This document shows, in pieces, positions 27,091-36,584 of a stretch of 64,000 bases of DNA (positions are counted from its first letter, which is position 1; each line of letters opens with the position of its first letter). Origin of the DNA: an uncultured Bacteroidales bacterium (GTDB lineage: Bacteria > Bacteroidota > Bacteroidia > Bacteroidales > UBA3824); the NCBI GenBank assembly GCA_937877455.1, contig CALFIU010000063.1:40092-104091 (forward strand), in the 5' to 3' direction. Below the pieces are notes generated by a model. The model saw nothing but the letters and a program-made list of their open reading frames with translations, was not told the DNA's origin and ran no database searches. Position numbers and translations under genes: made by a program.

Positions 27091-27122
27091 AAAAAAAACG
27101 AAGGGACGGTTACCCGTCCCTT
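27091..27122 (-). terminator. Strong intrinsic terminator downstream of uvrA
   Basis: AAGGGACGG (27101-27109) pairs with CCGTCCCTT (27114-27122) across a four-base loop, and eight T follow on the minus strand (27091-27098). It is about 185 bases past the uvrA stop, and may instead end a short separate transcript starting near 27216 after the TAAATTTG box at 27222-27229. Confidence 0.7.
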
Positions 27123-27307
27123 GCTTAGTAAACCACAAAATATAATTCAAAAATCCAAACACATAACAAACAATATTCAATGTCGGCTTAAAACCGACCA
27201 TGCCTTTTGGTTTTTGCATTGCAAATTTATGTAGCTTTTTCTTTTAAAAAAAATATTTTTATTATTTTTTGTTGTAATATTTGCATTTTAGAAAAATTAC
27301 AAATTAT

Positions 27308-30151
27308 TTATTTTATTTTTCTTTTCAAAAATTTACCTGTGTAAGAGTTTTTGCATTCAATAAGTTGCTCTGGTGTTCCGCTAAAAACAATATTTCCACC
27401 ATCTTGTCCTCCCTCTGGTCCAACATCAATAATCCAATCGGCCGATTTTATTACATCTGGGTCGTGTTCTATTACAACAGCCGAATTGCCACGATCAATA
27501 AGTGCGTTGATAGCAGCAAGTAGTTTTTTTATATCATGAAAATGTAACCCGGTGGTTGGTTCGTCAAAAATAAAAAGCGTATGTTTACCAACACGTTCGC
27601 CAAGTAGAAATGATGCAAGTTTTATTCTTTGATTTTCGCCGCCAGAAAGAGTTCCACTACTTTGTCCGAGTTTTACGTATCCTAATCCTACTTGCGATAG
27701 TACAGATATTTTTTCGGATATTTTTTGGGTAATTGAATTTGATAAATCCTCACTAAAAAATTCAAGTGCCTCGTCAACCGACATTTCTAAAATATCATAG
27801 ATATTTTTCCCTCGGTATTTTACTTCGAGAGTTTCGTCTTTAAACCTTTTACCACCACAACTTTCGCATACGAGATAAACATCGGCCATAAACTGCATTT
27901 CTACTTTTATAACGCCTTCTCCAAGACATTCTTCACAGCGTCCTCCTTCGGTATTAAAAGAAAAATGTCCCGCTCCATATCCATATTGTTTGGCTAATTG
28001 TTGTTCTGCAAAAAGTTTACGTATTTCGTCATACACCTTTATATATGTAGCAGGATTTGAACGTGTAGATTTTCCAATCGGATTTTGGTCGATAATTTCC
28101 ACATTATCCAAAATAGATAAATCTCCTTCTAATCCATCAAACTCTCCTGGTTTTTCTCCAATATCGTTAATGCGCTGTGCTAATGCAGGGTATAATATAC
28201 CTTTTATCAACGATGATTTACCACTACCACTAACGCCAGTAACCACAGTAAGCGCATGAAGTGGAATTTCAACAGTTATATTTTTGAGGTTGTTGTATCG
28301 TGCACCTTTTATAATTATAAAACCATTTGATTTCGATATTTTTCGTCGTGTTGGTATAGAAATGTTTTTTCTACCAGTAATATAATCTGCTGTTAACGAA
28401 TTTATAGCATTTTCGAGTTGATTTGGTGTACCTTGAAACATAAGTTCACCTCCAAAAATTCCAGCGTATGGTCCAATATCAATTATTTGGTCGGCAGCTC
28501 TGATTATTTCTTCATCATGTTCCACCACAACAACCGTGTTACCAAGATCTCGTAGTCGTTTTAGAACTTTTATAAGTCGCATTGCATCGCGGGGATGAAG
28601 TCCAATGCTTGGTTCATCAAGAATGTAAAGCGAACCAGTTAAACTTGAACCAAGCGAAGTTGCCAAATTAATGCGTTGACTTTCTCCACCAGAAAGCGTT
28701 GAAGATAGTCGGTTTAAAGTTAGGTAAGGCAGACCAACATCGCAAAGAAATTCGAGTCTTGAAACAATTTCGGGCAAAATACGTTGAGAGATTTTTTTTT
28801 CGGTTTCGTTAAGTTCAATTTTTTTGAAAAAATCGAGTAATTGATTTATTGGTAAAGATGTTAGTTGAGAAATGTTTTTGCCTGCCACTTTAACATATTG
28901 AGCTTCTTTTTTTAGTCGTGAACCTCTACATTCTGGACAATTTGTTTGTCCACGATAACGAGCCAACATTACTCTATATTGAATTTTGTAACTTTCACTT
29001 TCCACAAATTTAAAAAAATCGTCTATGCCATGCAATACACCATTGCCACGCCAAAGCAAGTCTTTTTGTTCTTGGGTAAGTTTATTGTAAGGTTGGTGAA
29101 TAGGGAAGTTATATTTACCAGCCTTTGTACAAAACTCATTTTTCCAAAGTTGCATTTTTTCTCCATTCCAACATTTTACAGCGTTTTCGTAAACCGAAAG
29201 TGTTTTGTTAGGTATAACCAAATCTTCATCAATACCAATTACTTTTCCAATTCCACCACATTTTGGACAAGCACCCACTGGGTTGTTGAAAGTAAACATA
29301 TAAGGAGATGGTTCTTCAAAAACAATTCCATCAGCTTCAAAACGTATGCAGAAGTTTTCTTTAAGAATATTTTCTTTGTCGTAAATAATAAGAGTGCAGT
29401 CGCCATTACCTTCGTAAAATGCTGTTTGAATACTATCGCCCATACGTGACATAGCATCAGCTCTTTTTGACGATTTAAAACGGTCGATAAGTAACATAGG
29501 ATTTTTAAGACTATTTATGTCAACTATATTTCCCAATATATCCGATATTTGAATAATTTCTCCGTTACCTTCGGGCGTATCTTGCCATAGTCTCGAAATA
29601 CCTTGACCATTTAATACTTCGAGATGTTCTTGTATAGTACGTTTTTCTGGTGGTATTATTGGAGCAAGTAAAACAACTTTTGTTCCTTCTTCAAAAGAAT
29701 TTATTCTGTCAACAACATCGTCTATACTATGGCGTTTTACTTCATTGCCGCTTATTGGCGAAATTGTTTTTCCAATGCGAGCATAAAGAAGTTTTAGATA
29801 GTCGTAAATTTCAGTAGATGTGCCAACAGTACTTCTTGAGTTACGGTTTATAACCTTTTGCTCTATGGCTATGGCAGGAGGAATACCTTTGATAAAATCC
29901 ACTTCGGGCTTGGATATTCTACCAAGAAATTGTCGAGCATAAGCCGAAAGACTTTCTACATAACGTCGTTGACCTTCTGCGTATAAAGTGTCGAAGGCAA
30001 GTGTTGATTTACCAGAGCCTGATAATCCAGTTATAACTATAAACTTGTTGCGTGGGATTGCTAACGAAATATTTTTAAGATTATGAAGCCGCGCACCTTT
30101 TATTATTATATTTTTATCGTAACTATCGAAATTAATCTTCTGTGTTTCCAT
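27308..30151 (-). CDS. uvrA: Excinuclease ABC subunit A
   Basis: A 947-residue DNA damage-recognition ATPase of nucleotide excision repair. There are two ABC ATPase halves with Walker A 'GLSGSGKST' (near residue 40) and 'GVSGSGKSS' (near 640), two signature motifs (LSGGESQRI, LSGGENQRI), and zinc modules with CPKCGG/CPEC and CEECLG/CESCGG. Length is normal. A TATATTTG box lies at 30170-30177 on its strand just upstream of the start. Partners uvrB and uvrC are not in the window. Confidence 0.97.
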   Translation of the reverse strand: METQKINFDSYDKNIIIKGARLHNLKNISLAIPRNKFIVITGLSGSGKSTLAFDTLYAEGQRRYVESLSAYARQFLGRISKPEVDFIKGIPPAIAIEQKVINRNSRSTVGTSTEIYDYLKLLYARIGKTISPISGNEVKRHSIDDVVDRINSFEEGTKVVLLAPIIPPEKRTIQEHLEVLNGQGISRLWQDTPEGNGEIIQISDILGNIVDINSLKNPMLLIDRFKSSKRADAMSRMGDSIQTAFYEGNGDCTLIIYDKENILKENFCIRFEADGIVFEEPSPYMFTFNNPVGACPKCGGIGKVIGIDEDLVIPNKTLSVYENAVKCWNGEKMQLWKNEFCTKAGKYNFPIHQPYNKLTQEQKDLLWRGNGVLHGIDDFFKFVESESYKIQYRVMLARYRGQTNCPECRGSRLKKEAQYVKVAGKNISQLTSLPINQLLDFFKKIELNETEKKISQRILPEIVSRLEFLCDVGLPYLTLNRLSSTLSGGESQRINLATSLGSSLTGSLYILDEPSIGLHPRDAMRLIKVLKRLRDLGNTVVVVEHDEEIIRAADQIIDIGPYAGIFGGELMFQGTPNQLENAINSLTADYITGRKNISIPTRRKISKSNGFIIIKGARYNNLKNITVEIPLHALTVVTGVSGSGKSSLIKGILYPALAQRINDIGEKPGEFDGLEGDLSILDNVEIIDQNPIGKSTRSNPATYIKVYDEIRKLFAEQQLAKQYGYGAGHFSFNTEGGRCEECLGEGVIKVEMQFMADVYLVCESCGGKRFKDETLEVKYRGKNIYDILEMSVDEALEFFSEDLSNSITQKISEKISVLSQVGLGYVKLGQSSGTLSGGENQRIKLASFLLGERVGKHTLFIFDEPTTGLHFHDIKKLLAAINALIDRGNSAVVIEHDPDVIKSADWIIDVGPEGGQDGGNIVFSGTPEQLIECKNSYTGKFLKRKIK

Positions 30152-30169
30152 AAACTAAATATTGCAGTG

Positions 30170-30177
30170 CAAATATA
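30170..30177 (-). promoter_or_regulatory. Likely -7 element of uvrA
   Basis: TATATTTG on the minus strand matches TAnnTTTG, 19 bases upstream of the uvrA start. I see no good TTTG at the -33 position. Confidence 0.5.
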
Positions 30178-30263
30178 AAAAAAATTGAGTAAATGGGTTT
30201 ACTATCAATTATATTTTTAACATCACAAGTTCAATTATATTTTTAACAAATAAACAAAATCTA

Positions 30264-30300
30264 TATAAAAAAAGAGGAAGTATAAACTACATCCTCTTTT
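30264..30300 (-). terminator. Intrinsic terminator after ilvD
   Basis: AAAAGAGGA (30270-30278) pairs with TCCTCTTTT (30292-30300). On the minus strand the hairpin ends in a T run. It is 36 bases past the ilvD stop. Confidence 0.75.
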
Positions 30301-30335
30301 CTCAATTTGTATAAAAATATGCATTAAACAAGACA

Positions 30336-32156
30336 CTACAAATCTCTTACGGCACCCTTATCTGCACTCGATGCGTGTGCAGCATAAAGTTGAAGAGCTC
30401 GCGAAACTTTGCGATTACGATTTGGTTTATAACCTTCAGGGTTTGCATCCATTTTTTTACGCCGATTTTCAAGTTCTTCATCAGAAATCTTAAGATTGAC
30501 ACTACGATTTATAATATCAAATTCAATGATATCGCCGTCTTCAATAAGAGCAAACTCACCATGCGATGCTGCCTCTGGACTTACATGACCAACCGAAAGA
30601 CCTGACGTTCCTCCCGAAAATCTTCCATCTGTAATTAAAGCACACTTCTCACCGAGATGTTTAGATTTTAAGTAAGAAGTTGGATAAAGCATTTCTTGCA
30701 TACCGGGTCCACCTTTTGGACCTTCGTATTTTATAACCACAACATCCCCAGCTTTAACCTTATCTCCAAGAATGGCACTAACAGCTTGTTCCTGTGAATC
30801 GTAAACCTTAGCAGTTCCAGAAAATTTAAAAATCTTTTCGCTAACACCTGCAGTTTTTACCACACAACCATCCTTTGCAATGTTACCAAAGAGAACAGCA
30901 ATACCACCATCTTTAGTATAAGCATGATTTATATCGCGTATGCATCCATTTTCACGGTCGGTGTCGAGGGTTTCCCAACGACTATCCTGACATCCTACTT
31001 GCAAAAGTCCAATTTTACCACTGGCAGCTGAGGTGTAAATATCTTCAACTTCTTGTGGCAAAGGATTCTGAAGAATAGAATATTTTTCAACAGCTTCGCC
31101 CAAGGTAAGCCCATCAACACGTTTACATTCCAAATCCAAAAGACCTGCTTTTGCAAGTTCTCCCATTATATTAAGAACACCACCAGCACGGTTAACTTCT
31201 TCGATATGATAATCGTGCGTATTTGGCGCAACTTTGCAAATACATGGTACACGACGCGACAACTCGTCGATGTCTTTCATCTTAAAGTCAACACCTGCCT
31301 CTCGCGCAACAGCCAAAAGGTGAAGCACTGTATTGGTAGAACCGCCCATGGCAATATCAAGAGCCATAGAATTAACAAAAGCTGATTTTGTTGCAATGCT
31401 AAGAGGAAGCATCGAAGTATCATTGTCGTTGTAGTATTTTTTTGCAAGTTCTACAATACGTTTACCAGCTGTTTCAAAAAGTTTAACGCGATTTTTATGG
31501 GTAGCAACAATAGTACCATTTCCGGGTAAAGACAATCCCAATGCCTCTGTTAAACAATTCATTGAGTTGGCAGTAAACATACCAGAACAACTTCCACACG
31601 TTGGGCAAGCTACCTTTTCTACCTTGGAAAGCTCTTCCTCCGAAACACCATTATCTCCTCCCATAATCATTGCATCAATAAGGTCTATCTTACCATTCTT
31701 ATATCTACCAGCTTCCATAGGACCTCCCGAAACAAAAACGGTAGGTATATTAAGACGCATTGCAGCCATCAACATGCCAGGGGTTATTTTGTCGCAATTG
31801 GAAATACAAACCAACGCATCGGCTTTGTGTGCTTGACACATATACTCAACACTATCAGCAATAATTTCACGAGAAGGCAACGAATATAACATTCCATCAT
31901 GTCCCATGGCAATACCATCATCGATGGCAATAGTATTAAACTCGGCAGCAAAACAACCAAGAGACTCAATAGTTTTCTTAACAATTTTAGAACATTCGTC
32001 CAAATGAACATGCCCAGGAACAAACTGAGTAAAAGAATTAGCAATAGCTATAATAGGTTTCCCAAAATTACTTTCTTTCATTCCATTAGCACGCCAAAGA
32101 CCACGTGCAGCGGCCATCAATCGACCAGATGTATTTACTTTGCTTTTTAATTCCAT
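30336..32156 (-). CDS. ilvD: Dihydroxy-acid dehydratase
   Basis: A 606-residue Fe-S enzyme that dehydrates dihydroxy acids to the keto acids of Val, Ile and Leu. Cluster Cys residues are visible in 'CISNCDKITPG' and 'CPTCGSCSGMFTANSMNC'. The C-terminal 'TDGRFSGGTSGLSVGHVSPE' contains the catalytic Ser motif. It completes the path fed by the ilvBNAC operon but is encoded apart, on the other strand, without an Ile/Val leader that I can see. TAAATTTG (32182-32189, minus) is its likely -7 element. Confidence 0.97.
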   Translation of the reverse strand: MELKSKVNTSGRLMAAARGLWRANGMKESNFGKPIIAIANSFTQFVPGHVHLDECSKIVKKTIESLGCFAAEFNTIAIDDGIAMGHDGMLYSLPSREIIADSVEYMCQAHKADALVCISNCDKITPGMLMAAMRLNIPTVFVSGGPMEAGRYKNGKIDLIDAMIMGGDNGVSEEELSKVEKVACPTCGSCSGMFTANSMNCLTEALGLSLPGNGTIVATHKNRVKLFETAGKRIVELAKKYYNDNDTSMLPLSIATKSAFVNSMALDIAMGGSTNTVLHLLAVAREAGVDFKMKDIDELSRRVPCICKVAPNTHDYHIEEVNRAGGVLNIMGELAKAGLLDLECKRVDGLTLGEAVEKYSILQNPLPQEVEDIYTSAASGKIGLLQVGCQDSRWETLDTDRENGCIRDINHAYTKDGGIAVLFGNIAKDGCVVKTAGVSEKIFKFSGTAKVYDSQEQAVSAILGDKVKAGDVVVIKYEGPKGGPGMQEMLYPTSYLKSKHLGEKCALITDGRFSGGTSGLSVGHVSPEAASHGEFALIEDGDIIEFDIINRSVNLKISDEELENRRKKMDANPEGYKPNRNRKVSRALQLYAAHASSADKGAVRDL

Positions 32157-32181
32157 GATTGATTGTAAGTTTTTTTCAATG

Positions 32182-32189
32182 CAAATTTA
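32182..32189 (-). promoter_or_regulatory. Likely -7 element of ilvD
   Basis: TAAATTTG on the minus strand, 26 bases upstream of the ilvD start, diverging from the cupin gene promoter. Confidence 0.5.
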
Positions 32190-32218
32190 TTTTTTTTATA
32201 AAAAAACAACAATATATT

Positions 32219-32248
32219 TTTGTAAAAAAACGTCATAAATTAAATTTG
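32219..32248 (+). promoter_or_regulatory. Promoter of the cupin gene
   Basis: TTTG (32219-32222), 18 bases, TAAATTTG (32241-32248). It matches the Bacteroidota consensus and lies 20 bases before the start codon. Confidence 0.7.
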
Positions 32249-32268
32249 CATAACAAAATATATAATAA

Positions 32269-32685
32269 ATGGAAAACACGTTACCAGGAAACGCCCAAAT
32301 AATAGACATCAAATTAAATGTCGACAAACGTGGAATGCTTTCTGTTATAGAAAATAACTTATTACCGTTTGATATTAAACGCGTATTTTGGATAAAAGAC
32401 ATTCCACAATGGCAGACGCGAGGCGGACACGCTATAATAAATTGTTGGGAAACACTTATTCCAATTTTTGGAAAATTTAGAATGACGCTCAATGATGGTC
32501 AAAACATATCCACCATTGATTTAAATAATCCAAACAAAGGCATCATTATACCGCCAAATGTTTGGACACTACTTCACGATTTTTCGCAAGGAGCTATCTG
32601 TATGGTTTTGTCGTCGCAAAATTACAACGATTGTCAATACATAAACTCATACAACGAGTTTAAAAAATTAATATCAAAAAAATAA
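32269..32685 (+). CDS. WxcM/FdtA-like cupin protein (sugar 3,4-ketoisomerase family)
   Basis: A 138-residue single-domain cupin. 'DKRGMLSVIENNLLPFDIKR', 'VFWIKDIP' and 'RGGHAII' follow the pattern of the dTDP-4-keto-6-deoxyglucose 3,4-ketoisomerase family (FdtA/QdtA/WxcM C-terminal), with the His of RGGHA at the usual active-site position. 'NKGIIIPPNVWTLLHDF' is the second half of the beta barrel. In such families it makes precursors of 3-amino-deoxy sugars for surface glycans. No other sugar genes are nearby, so the substrate is uncertain. Confidence 0.75.
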   Translation: MENTLPGNAQIIDIKLNVDKRGMLSVIENNLLPFDIKRVFWIKDIPQWQTRGGHAIINCWETLIPIFGKFRMTLNDGQNISTIDLNNPNKGIIIPPNVWTLLHDFSQGAICMVLSSQNYNDCQYINSYNEFKKLISKK

Positions 32686-32720
32686 CCCGTAACTAACGTC
32701 TAACACGCCAAGTTACGGGT
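32684..32720 (-). terminator. Intrinsic terminator after recA
   Basis: AACCCGTAACT (32684-32694) and AGTTACGGGT (32711-32720) form a 10-bp stem, and a T-rich stretch follows on the minus strand. It lies between the convergent cupin gene and recA and may serve both. Confidence 0.75.
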
Positions 32721-32744
32721 AAATATTAACAAAAAATTAGATAA

Positions 32745-33815
32745 CTAACTTTCCTCAAAAGTTTCATCTTGTACAGAAATATCATCAGAAGAAGATGTTG
32801 GACGAAGTTTTTCTCTTACCTTTGTTTCTATCTCGGCAGCAAGTTCTGGTTTTTCTTCCATAAGATTAACCACAAAATCACGTCCCTGCCCCAACTTAGC
32901 ATCAGCATAACTAAACCACGATCCACTCTTTTTAATTATATCCATTTCTACTGCCATATCAACAAGTTCTCCTGTTTTAGAAATCCCAGTTCCAAACATA
33001 AGATCAAACTCGGCTTTTTTAAATGGAGGAGCAACCTTGTTTTTGGTAACCTTAACTTTTGTACGTCCACCAATAACATTTTCACCATCTTTCAACTGCC
33101 CTACACGTCTTACATCCAAACGCACGGAAGCATAAAATTTCAAAGCATTTCCACCAGTTGTAGTTTCAGGATTACCAAACATAACACCTATTTTTTCTCG
33201 CAACTGATTAATAAAAATAACACAAGTGTTTGTTTTACTGATATTAGCAGTAAGCTTTCTTAATGCTTGAGACATCAATCGAGCTTGAAGTCCCATTTTA
33301 CTATCACCCATATCGCCTTCTATTTCGGCACGAGGAGTAAGAGCAGCAACAGAGTCAATAACAATAATATCAAGCGCACCACTTCGTATAAGACTATCAG
33401 CTATTTCGAGAGCATCTTCACCACAATCTGGTTGAGAAATGAGCAACGAGGCAACATCAACTCCAAGATTTTCGGCGTAAGTACGATCAAAAGCATGCTC
33501 AGCATCAATAATTGCAGCAATTCCACCAAGTTTTTGAGCCTCTGCTATAGCATGTATTGCCAATGTTGTTTTACCAGACGACTCAGGTCCAAAAATTTCA
33601 ACTACCCTACCACGCGGATAACCACCTACTCCAATGGCTGCATCTAAGCCAATAGAACCAGATGGTATAGAGGGAACATCAGCAACAGCACGGTCGCCGA
33701 GTTTCATAACCGTTCCTTTGCCATAATCTTTATCAAGTTTATCAAGTGTAAGTTGAAGTGCCTTAAGTTTTTCAAGTTTGGGATCAGAAGGCATTTCGTT
33801 TTTTTCTTTTGCCAT
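32745..33815 (-). CDS. recA: Recombinase A
   Basis: A 356-residue strand-exchange ATPase for homologous recombination and SOS signalling. Walker A is 'GPESSGKTTLA', Walker B ends 'IIVIDSVAAL', loop L1 is near 'EGDMGDSKMGLQARLMSQAL', and the C-terminal tail is acidic. It has its own promoter in the gap behind obgE. I see no obvious SOS-box palindrome there. Confidence 0.98.
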   Translation of the reverse strand: MAKEKNEMPSDPKLEKLKALQLTLDKLDKDYGKGTVMKLGDRAVADVPSIPSGSIGLDAAIGVGGYPRGRVVEIFGPESSGKTTLAIHAIAEAQKLGGIAAIIDAEHAFDRTYAENLGVDVASLLISQPDCGEDALEIADSLIRSGALDIIVIDSVAALTPRAEIEGDMGDSKMGLQARLMSQALRKLTANISKTNTCVIFINQLREKIGVMFGNPETTTGGNALKFYASVRLDVRRVGQLKDGENVIGGRTKVKVTKNKVAPPFKKAEFDLMFGTGISKTGELVDMAVEMDIIKKSGSWFSYADAKLGQGRDFVVNLMEEKPELAAEIETKVREKLRPTSSSDDISVQDETFEES

Positions 33816-33839
33816 TTTTTAAGGTTTTTAATGTTTTTG

Positions 33840-33870
33840 CAAATATATTTTTTTCTACTGATTTTACAAA
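33840..33870 (-). promoter_or_regulatory. Promoter of recA
   Basis: On the minus strand TTTG (33870-33867), 19 bases, TATATTTG (33847-33840). The match is full, lies in the 62-base gap between obgE and recA, and allows recA expression apart from clpX-obgE. Confidence 0.75.
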
Positions 33871-33877
33871 ACTAAAC

Positions 33878-34933
33878 CTAAATTTCGTCAGAAAGTTTCT
33901 TGTCAAACTCTGATATTTTTTGTTTTTGCATCTCCAGTTGGTCTTTTTCCAACTCATTCCAAATACCATAAACCAACTGATTTACACCTTCCTTTGTAAA
34001 TGATGAAAAGAAAAAGTGCGGAATATCAGCGGGTAGTGATTTTTCAATATCTTCTTTAATTTCGCTATCAATCAAATCACATTTAGAAACAGCCAAAATT
34101 CGTTTTTTATCAAGCAATTCAGGATTGTATTTTCCAAGTTCACCCAAAAGTACCTTGTAATCTTTTGTTACATCGTCGCTATCTGCAGGAACAAGAAATA
34201 GCAAAAGAGGATTTCGTTCAATATGACGCAAAAATCTAAGTCCCAAGCCTTTACCTTCTGATGCACCCTCTATTATTCCAGGAATATCAGCCATAACAAA
34301 AGAAAACTTCTCTCCTACTCTAACCATCCCAAGCTGTGGAGTAAGCGTTGTAAACGGATAGTCGGCTATTTTAGGCTTTGCTGCGCTTATGCTCGAAAGC
34401 AACGTTGACTTTCCTGCATTAGGAAAACCAACAAGTCCAATATCGGCCAACACTTTAAGTTCCAAAATTCTCCATCCTTCCTCACATGGTTCACCTGGTT
34501 GTGCATAACGCGGTGTCTGATTTGTTGCAGATTTAAAATGTACATTACCCAATCCACCACGACCACCTTTGGCAAGTACCTGAACCTCGTCATGTTCGGT
34601 AATTTCAAAAAGATATTCACCAGTTTCTCCATCACGTACCACAGTACCAAGCGGTACTTCTATAACAGCATCTTTTCCATCCGCACCATCCCACGTGTCG
34701 CGCATACCACTAACACCGTCTTCTGCAAAAATATGCCTTTGATATTTAAGATGAAGCAACGTCCAAAGTTGTTTGTTTCCTTTTATAAGAACACTGCCTC
34801 CTTTTCCACCATCACCGCCATCAGGACCTGCCTTAGGACGATATTTTTCCCTACGCAAATGCGCAGATCCTGCACCGCCCTTACCAGAACGGACATAAAT
34901 TTTTACATAATCAATAAAATTATTGTCTGCCAT
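33878..34933 (-). CDS. obgE: Obg GTPase (ribosome assembly)
   Basis: A 351-residue GTPase needed for 50S assembly. It has the Gly-rich N-terminal Obg fold (residues about 1-158: 'VRSGKGGAGSAHLRREKY'), then a G domain with P-loop 'GFPNAGKSTLLS', switch 'DYPFTTLTPQLG', G3 'DIPG' and 'SKCDL'. A C-terminal tail from about 325 is short and highly charged. It follows clpX by 30 bases on the same strand. Confidence 0.96.
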   Translation of the reverse strand: MADNNFIDYVKIYVRSGKGGAGSAHLRREKYRPKAGPDGGDGGKGGSVLIKGNKQLWTLLHLKYQRHIFAEDGVSGMRDTWDGADGKDAVIEVPLGTVVRDGETGEYLFEITEHDEVQVLAKGGRGGLGNVHFKSATNQTPRYAQPGEPCEEGWRILELKVLADIGLVGFPNAGKSTLLSSISAAKPKIADYPFTTLTPQLGMVRVGEKFSFVMADIPGIIEGASEGKGLGLRFLRHIERNPLLLFLVPADSDDVTKDYKVLLGELGKYNPELLDKKRILAVSKCDLIDSEIKEDIEKSLPADIPHFFFSSFTKEGVNQLVYGIWNELEKDQLEMQKQKISEFDKKLSDEI

Positions 34934-34963
34934 AATATCCCTTTTTTGGTGTCGATGGGCAAT

Positions 34964-36196
34964 TTATGCCCTTAAACTTGCAAAATCAATATTTTCGAGT
35001 TTTTTCTTTGCGTAATCGAGCGTTACTATAAACCTATCAAGTTTTTGCGACGGTAACTCAAACATAACATCCAACATAATGGTTTCGCATATACCACGAA
35101 GTCCACGAGCTCCAAGTTTAAATTCTAAAGCTTTATCAACCACAAAATCAAAAACTTGCGGCTCAAATTCAAGTTTACAATCTTCCATTTCAAACAACTT
35201 AACATATTGTTTAATAATAGAATTTCTTGGCTCAACAAGTATCCTACGCAATGCATCACGATTAAGCGGATTAAGGTATGTAATAATTGGTAAACGACCA
35301 ATAATCTCTGGAATCATACCAAAAGCCTTAACATCTTGCGGTGTTACATACTGTAACATATTATCTTGCTGCAATTTTCCACCTTGACGTATTGTATTAA
35401 ACCCTACAACTTCTGTATTCAAACGTTTAGCAATCTTTCTATCAAGACCAACAAATGCTCCGCCACAAATAAACAAAATATTTTTTGTGTTAACCTGAAT
35501 CATCTTTTGTTCAGGGTGTTTTCTACCACCATTTGGAGGAACATTAACAATGCTACCTTCCAAAATTTTCAAAAGTCCTTGCTGTACACCTTCGCCACTA
35601 ACATCTCGAGTTATCGACGGATTATCACCTTTTCTTGCAATTTTATCAATTTCATCAATAAAAACAATGCCTCTTTCTGCCAACTTAACATTATAGTCGC
35701 ATGCCTGAAGCAATCTTGTAAGCAATGACTCTACGTCTTCTCCCACATAACCAGCCTCTGTAAGTACAGTAGCATCAACAATAGTAAAAGGAACATTAAG
35801 CAAACGAGCAATAGTCTTAGCCAAAAGTGTTTTTCCTGTGCCAGTTTCTCCAATAAGCAATATGTTTGACTTTTCAACCTCTACATCATCAGATTTAACC
35901 TTTTGATTAAGACGTTTATAATGGTTGTAAACAGCTACTGCAAGCGTTTTCTTAGCTTGCTCTTGACCTATAACATATTGATCCAAAAATTTTTTTATAT
36001 CAACTGGCTTGTAATTAAAAGTAGTAGAAAACTCCGAATCTGTTTTCAAAGACATACCAATTTCGGATTCCACAATTTCATGAGCCTGCTCTATGCAAAA
36101 ATTGCAGATGTAAGCTTCTTGACCTTCGATAAGTAATTCTGTTTCACTCTTAGGACGTCCGCAAAAAGAACATCTGTTAATTGATTGTTTTGCCAT
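34964..36196 (-). CDS. clpX: ATP-dependent Clp protease ATP-binding subunit ClpX
   Basis: A 410-residue AAA+ unfoldase for the ClpP protease. The N-terminal zinc domain is CSFCGRP with CNFC (C4), Walker A is 'GETGTGKTLLAKT', Walker B ends 'IVFIDEIDKIA', and the pore loop region is 'AGYVGEDVESLL'. The start is set at the ATG at 36196 (MAKQSINRCSFCG); the frame extends further upstream but reads as untranslated AT-rich DNA. TATCTTTG (36231-36238, minus) is its probable -7 element. clpP is not adjacent. Confidence 0.96.
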   Translation of the reverse strand: MAKQSINRCSFCGRPKSETELLIEGQEAYICNFCIEQAHEIVESEIGMSLKTDSEFSTTFNYKPVDIKKFLDQYVIGQEQAKKTLAVAVYNHYKRLNQKVKSDDVEVEKSNILLIGETGTGKTLLAKTIARLLNVPFTIVDATVLTEAGYVGEDVESLLTRLLQACDYNVKLAERGIVFIDEIDKIARKGDNPSITRDVSGEGVQQGLLKILEGSIVNVPPNGGRKHPEQKMIQVNTKNILFICGGAFVGLDRKIAKRLNTEVVGFNTIRQGGKLQQDNMLQYVTPQDVKAFGMIPEIIGRLPIITYLNPLNRDALRRILVEPRNSIIKQYVKLFEMEDCKLEFEPQVFDFVVDKALEFKLGARGLRGICETIMLDVMFELPSQKLDRFIVTLDYAKKKLENIDFASLRA

Positions 36197-36230
36197 TTTT
36201 ATCAATAAATTTCTAAAATTGTAAAGTTTG

Positions 36231-36238
36231 CAAAGATA
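36231..36238 (-). promoter_or_regulatory. Likely -7 element of clpX
   Basis: TATCTTTG on the minus strand, 34 bases upstream of the ClpX start, matches TAnnTTTG. A TTTG at 36256-36253 is only 14 bases away, closer than usual. The rest of the 36239-36487 gap is AT-rich and shows nothing else. Confidence 0.5.
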
Positions 36239-36487
36239 ATAATTTTTTTTAACAAACAGCAATTTTTCCAAATAAGGCTGCAAAAAAATAAAATTAGTTA
36301 CATTAATACTCTAAAAATCAATAAATAAAAAAAAATTTATAATAAAAATATAGAAAATGCAAAAAAAAATAAATTACAAAAAAATTTATTTAAAAATTTT
36401 AATAAACTTTTAACAACTGAGAAATTAAATAATAATGCTAAAAAAATCTCAAAAAAAATTATTGTATAAAAAATTACACCTAAGAGA

Positions 36488-36516
36488 ATAAAAAAACCGC
36501 ATTAAAACAATGCGGT
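36488..36516 (-). terminator. Terminator of the ribosomal protein block
   Basis: ACCGCATT (36496-36503) pairs with AATGCGGT (36509-36516) around a five-base loop. On the minus strand a T run follows. It lies 68 bases after rplQ and ends the 17.5-kb block. Confidence 0.85.
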
Positions 36517-36584
36517 AAATTTATTTAACTTCAAACTCTGTTAAACTAAGTACAAACAAAGAATAACAGAAATATACAACTATT

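Noticed and set aside
27004..27219. 71-residue minus-strand frame after uvrA
   Set aside because: It runs through the perfect terminator hairpin and its T run, and the composition is typical of translated AT-rich non-coding DNA. A short RNA is a better reading.
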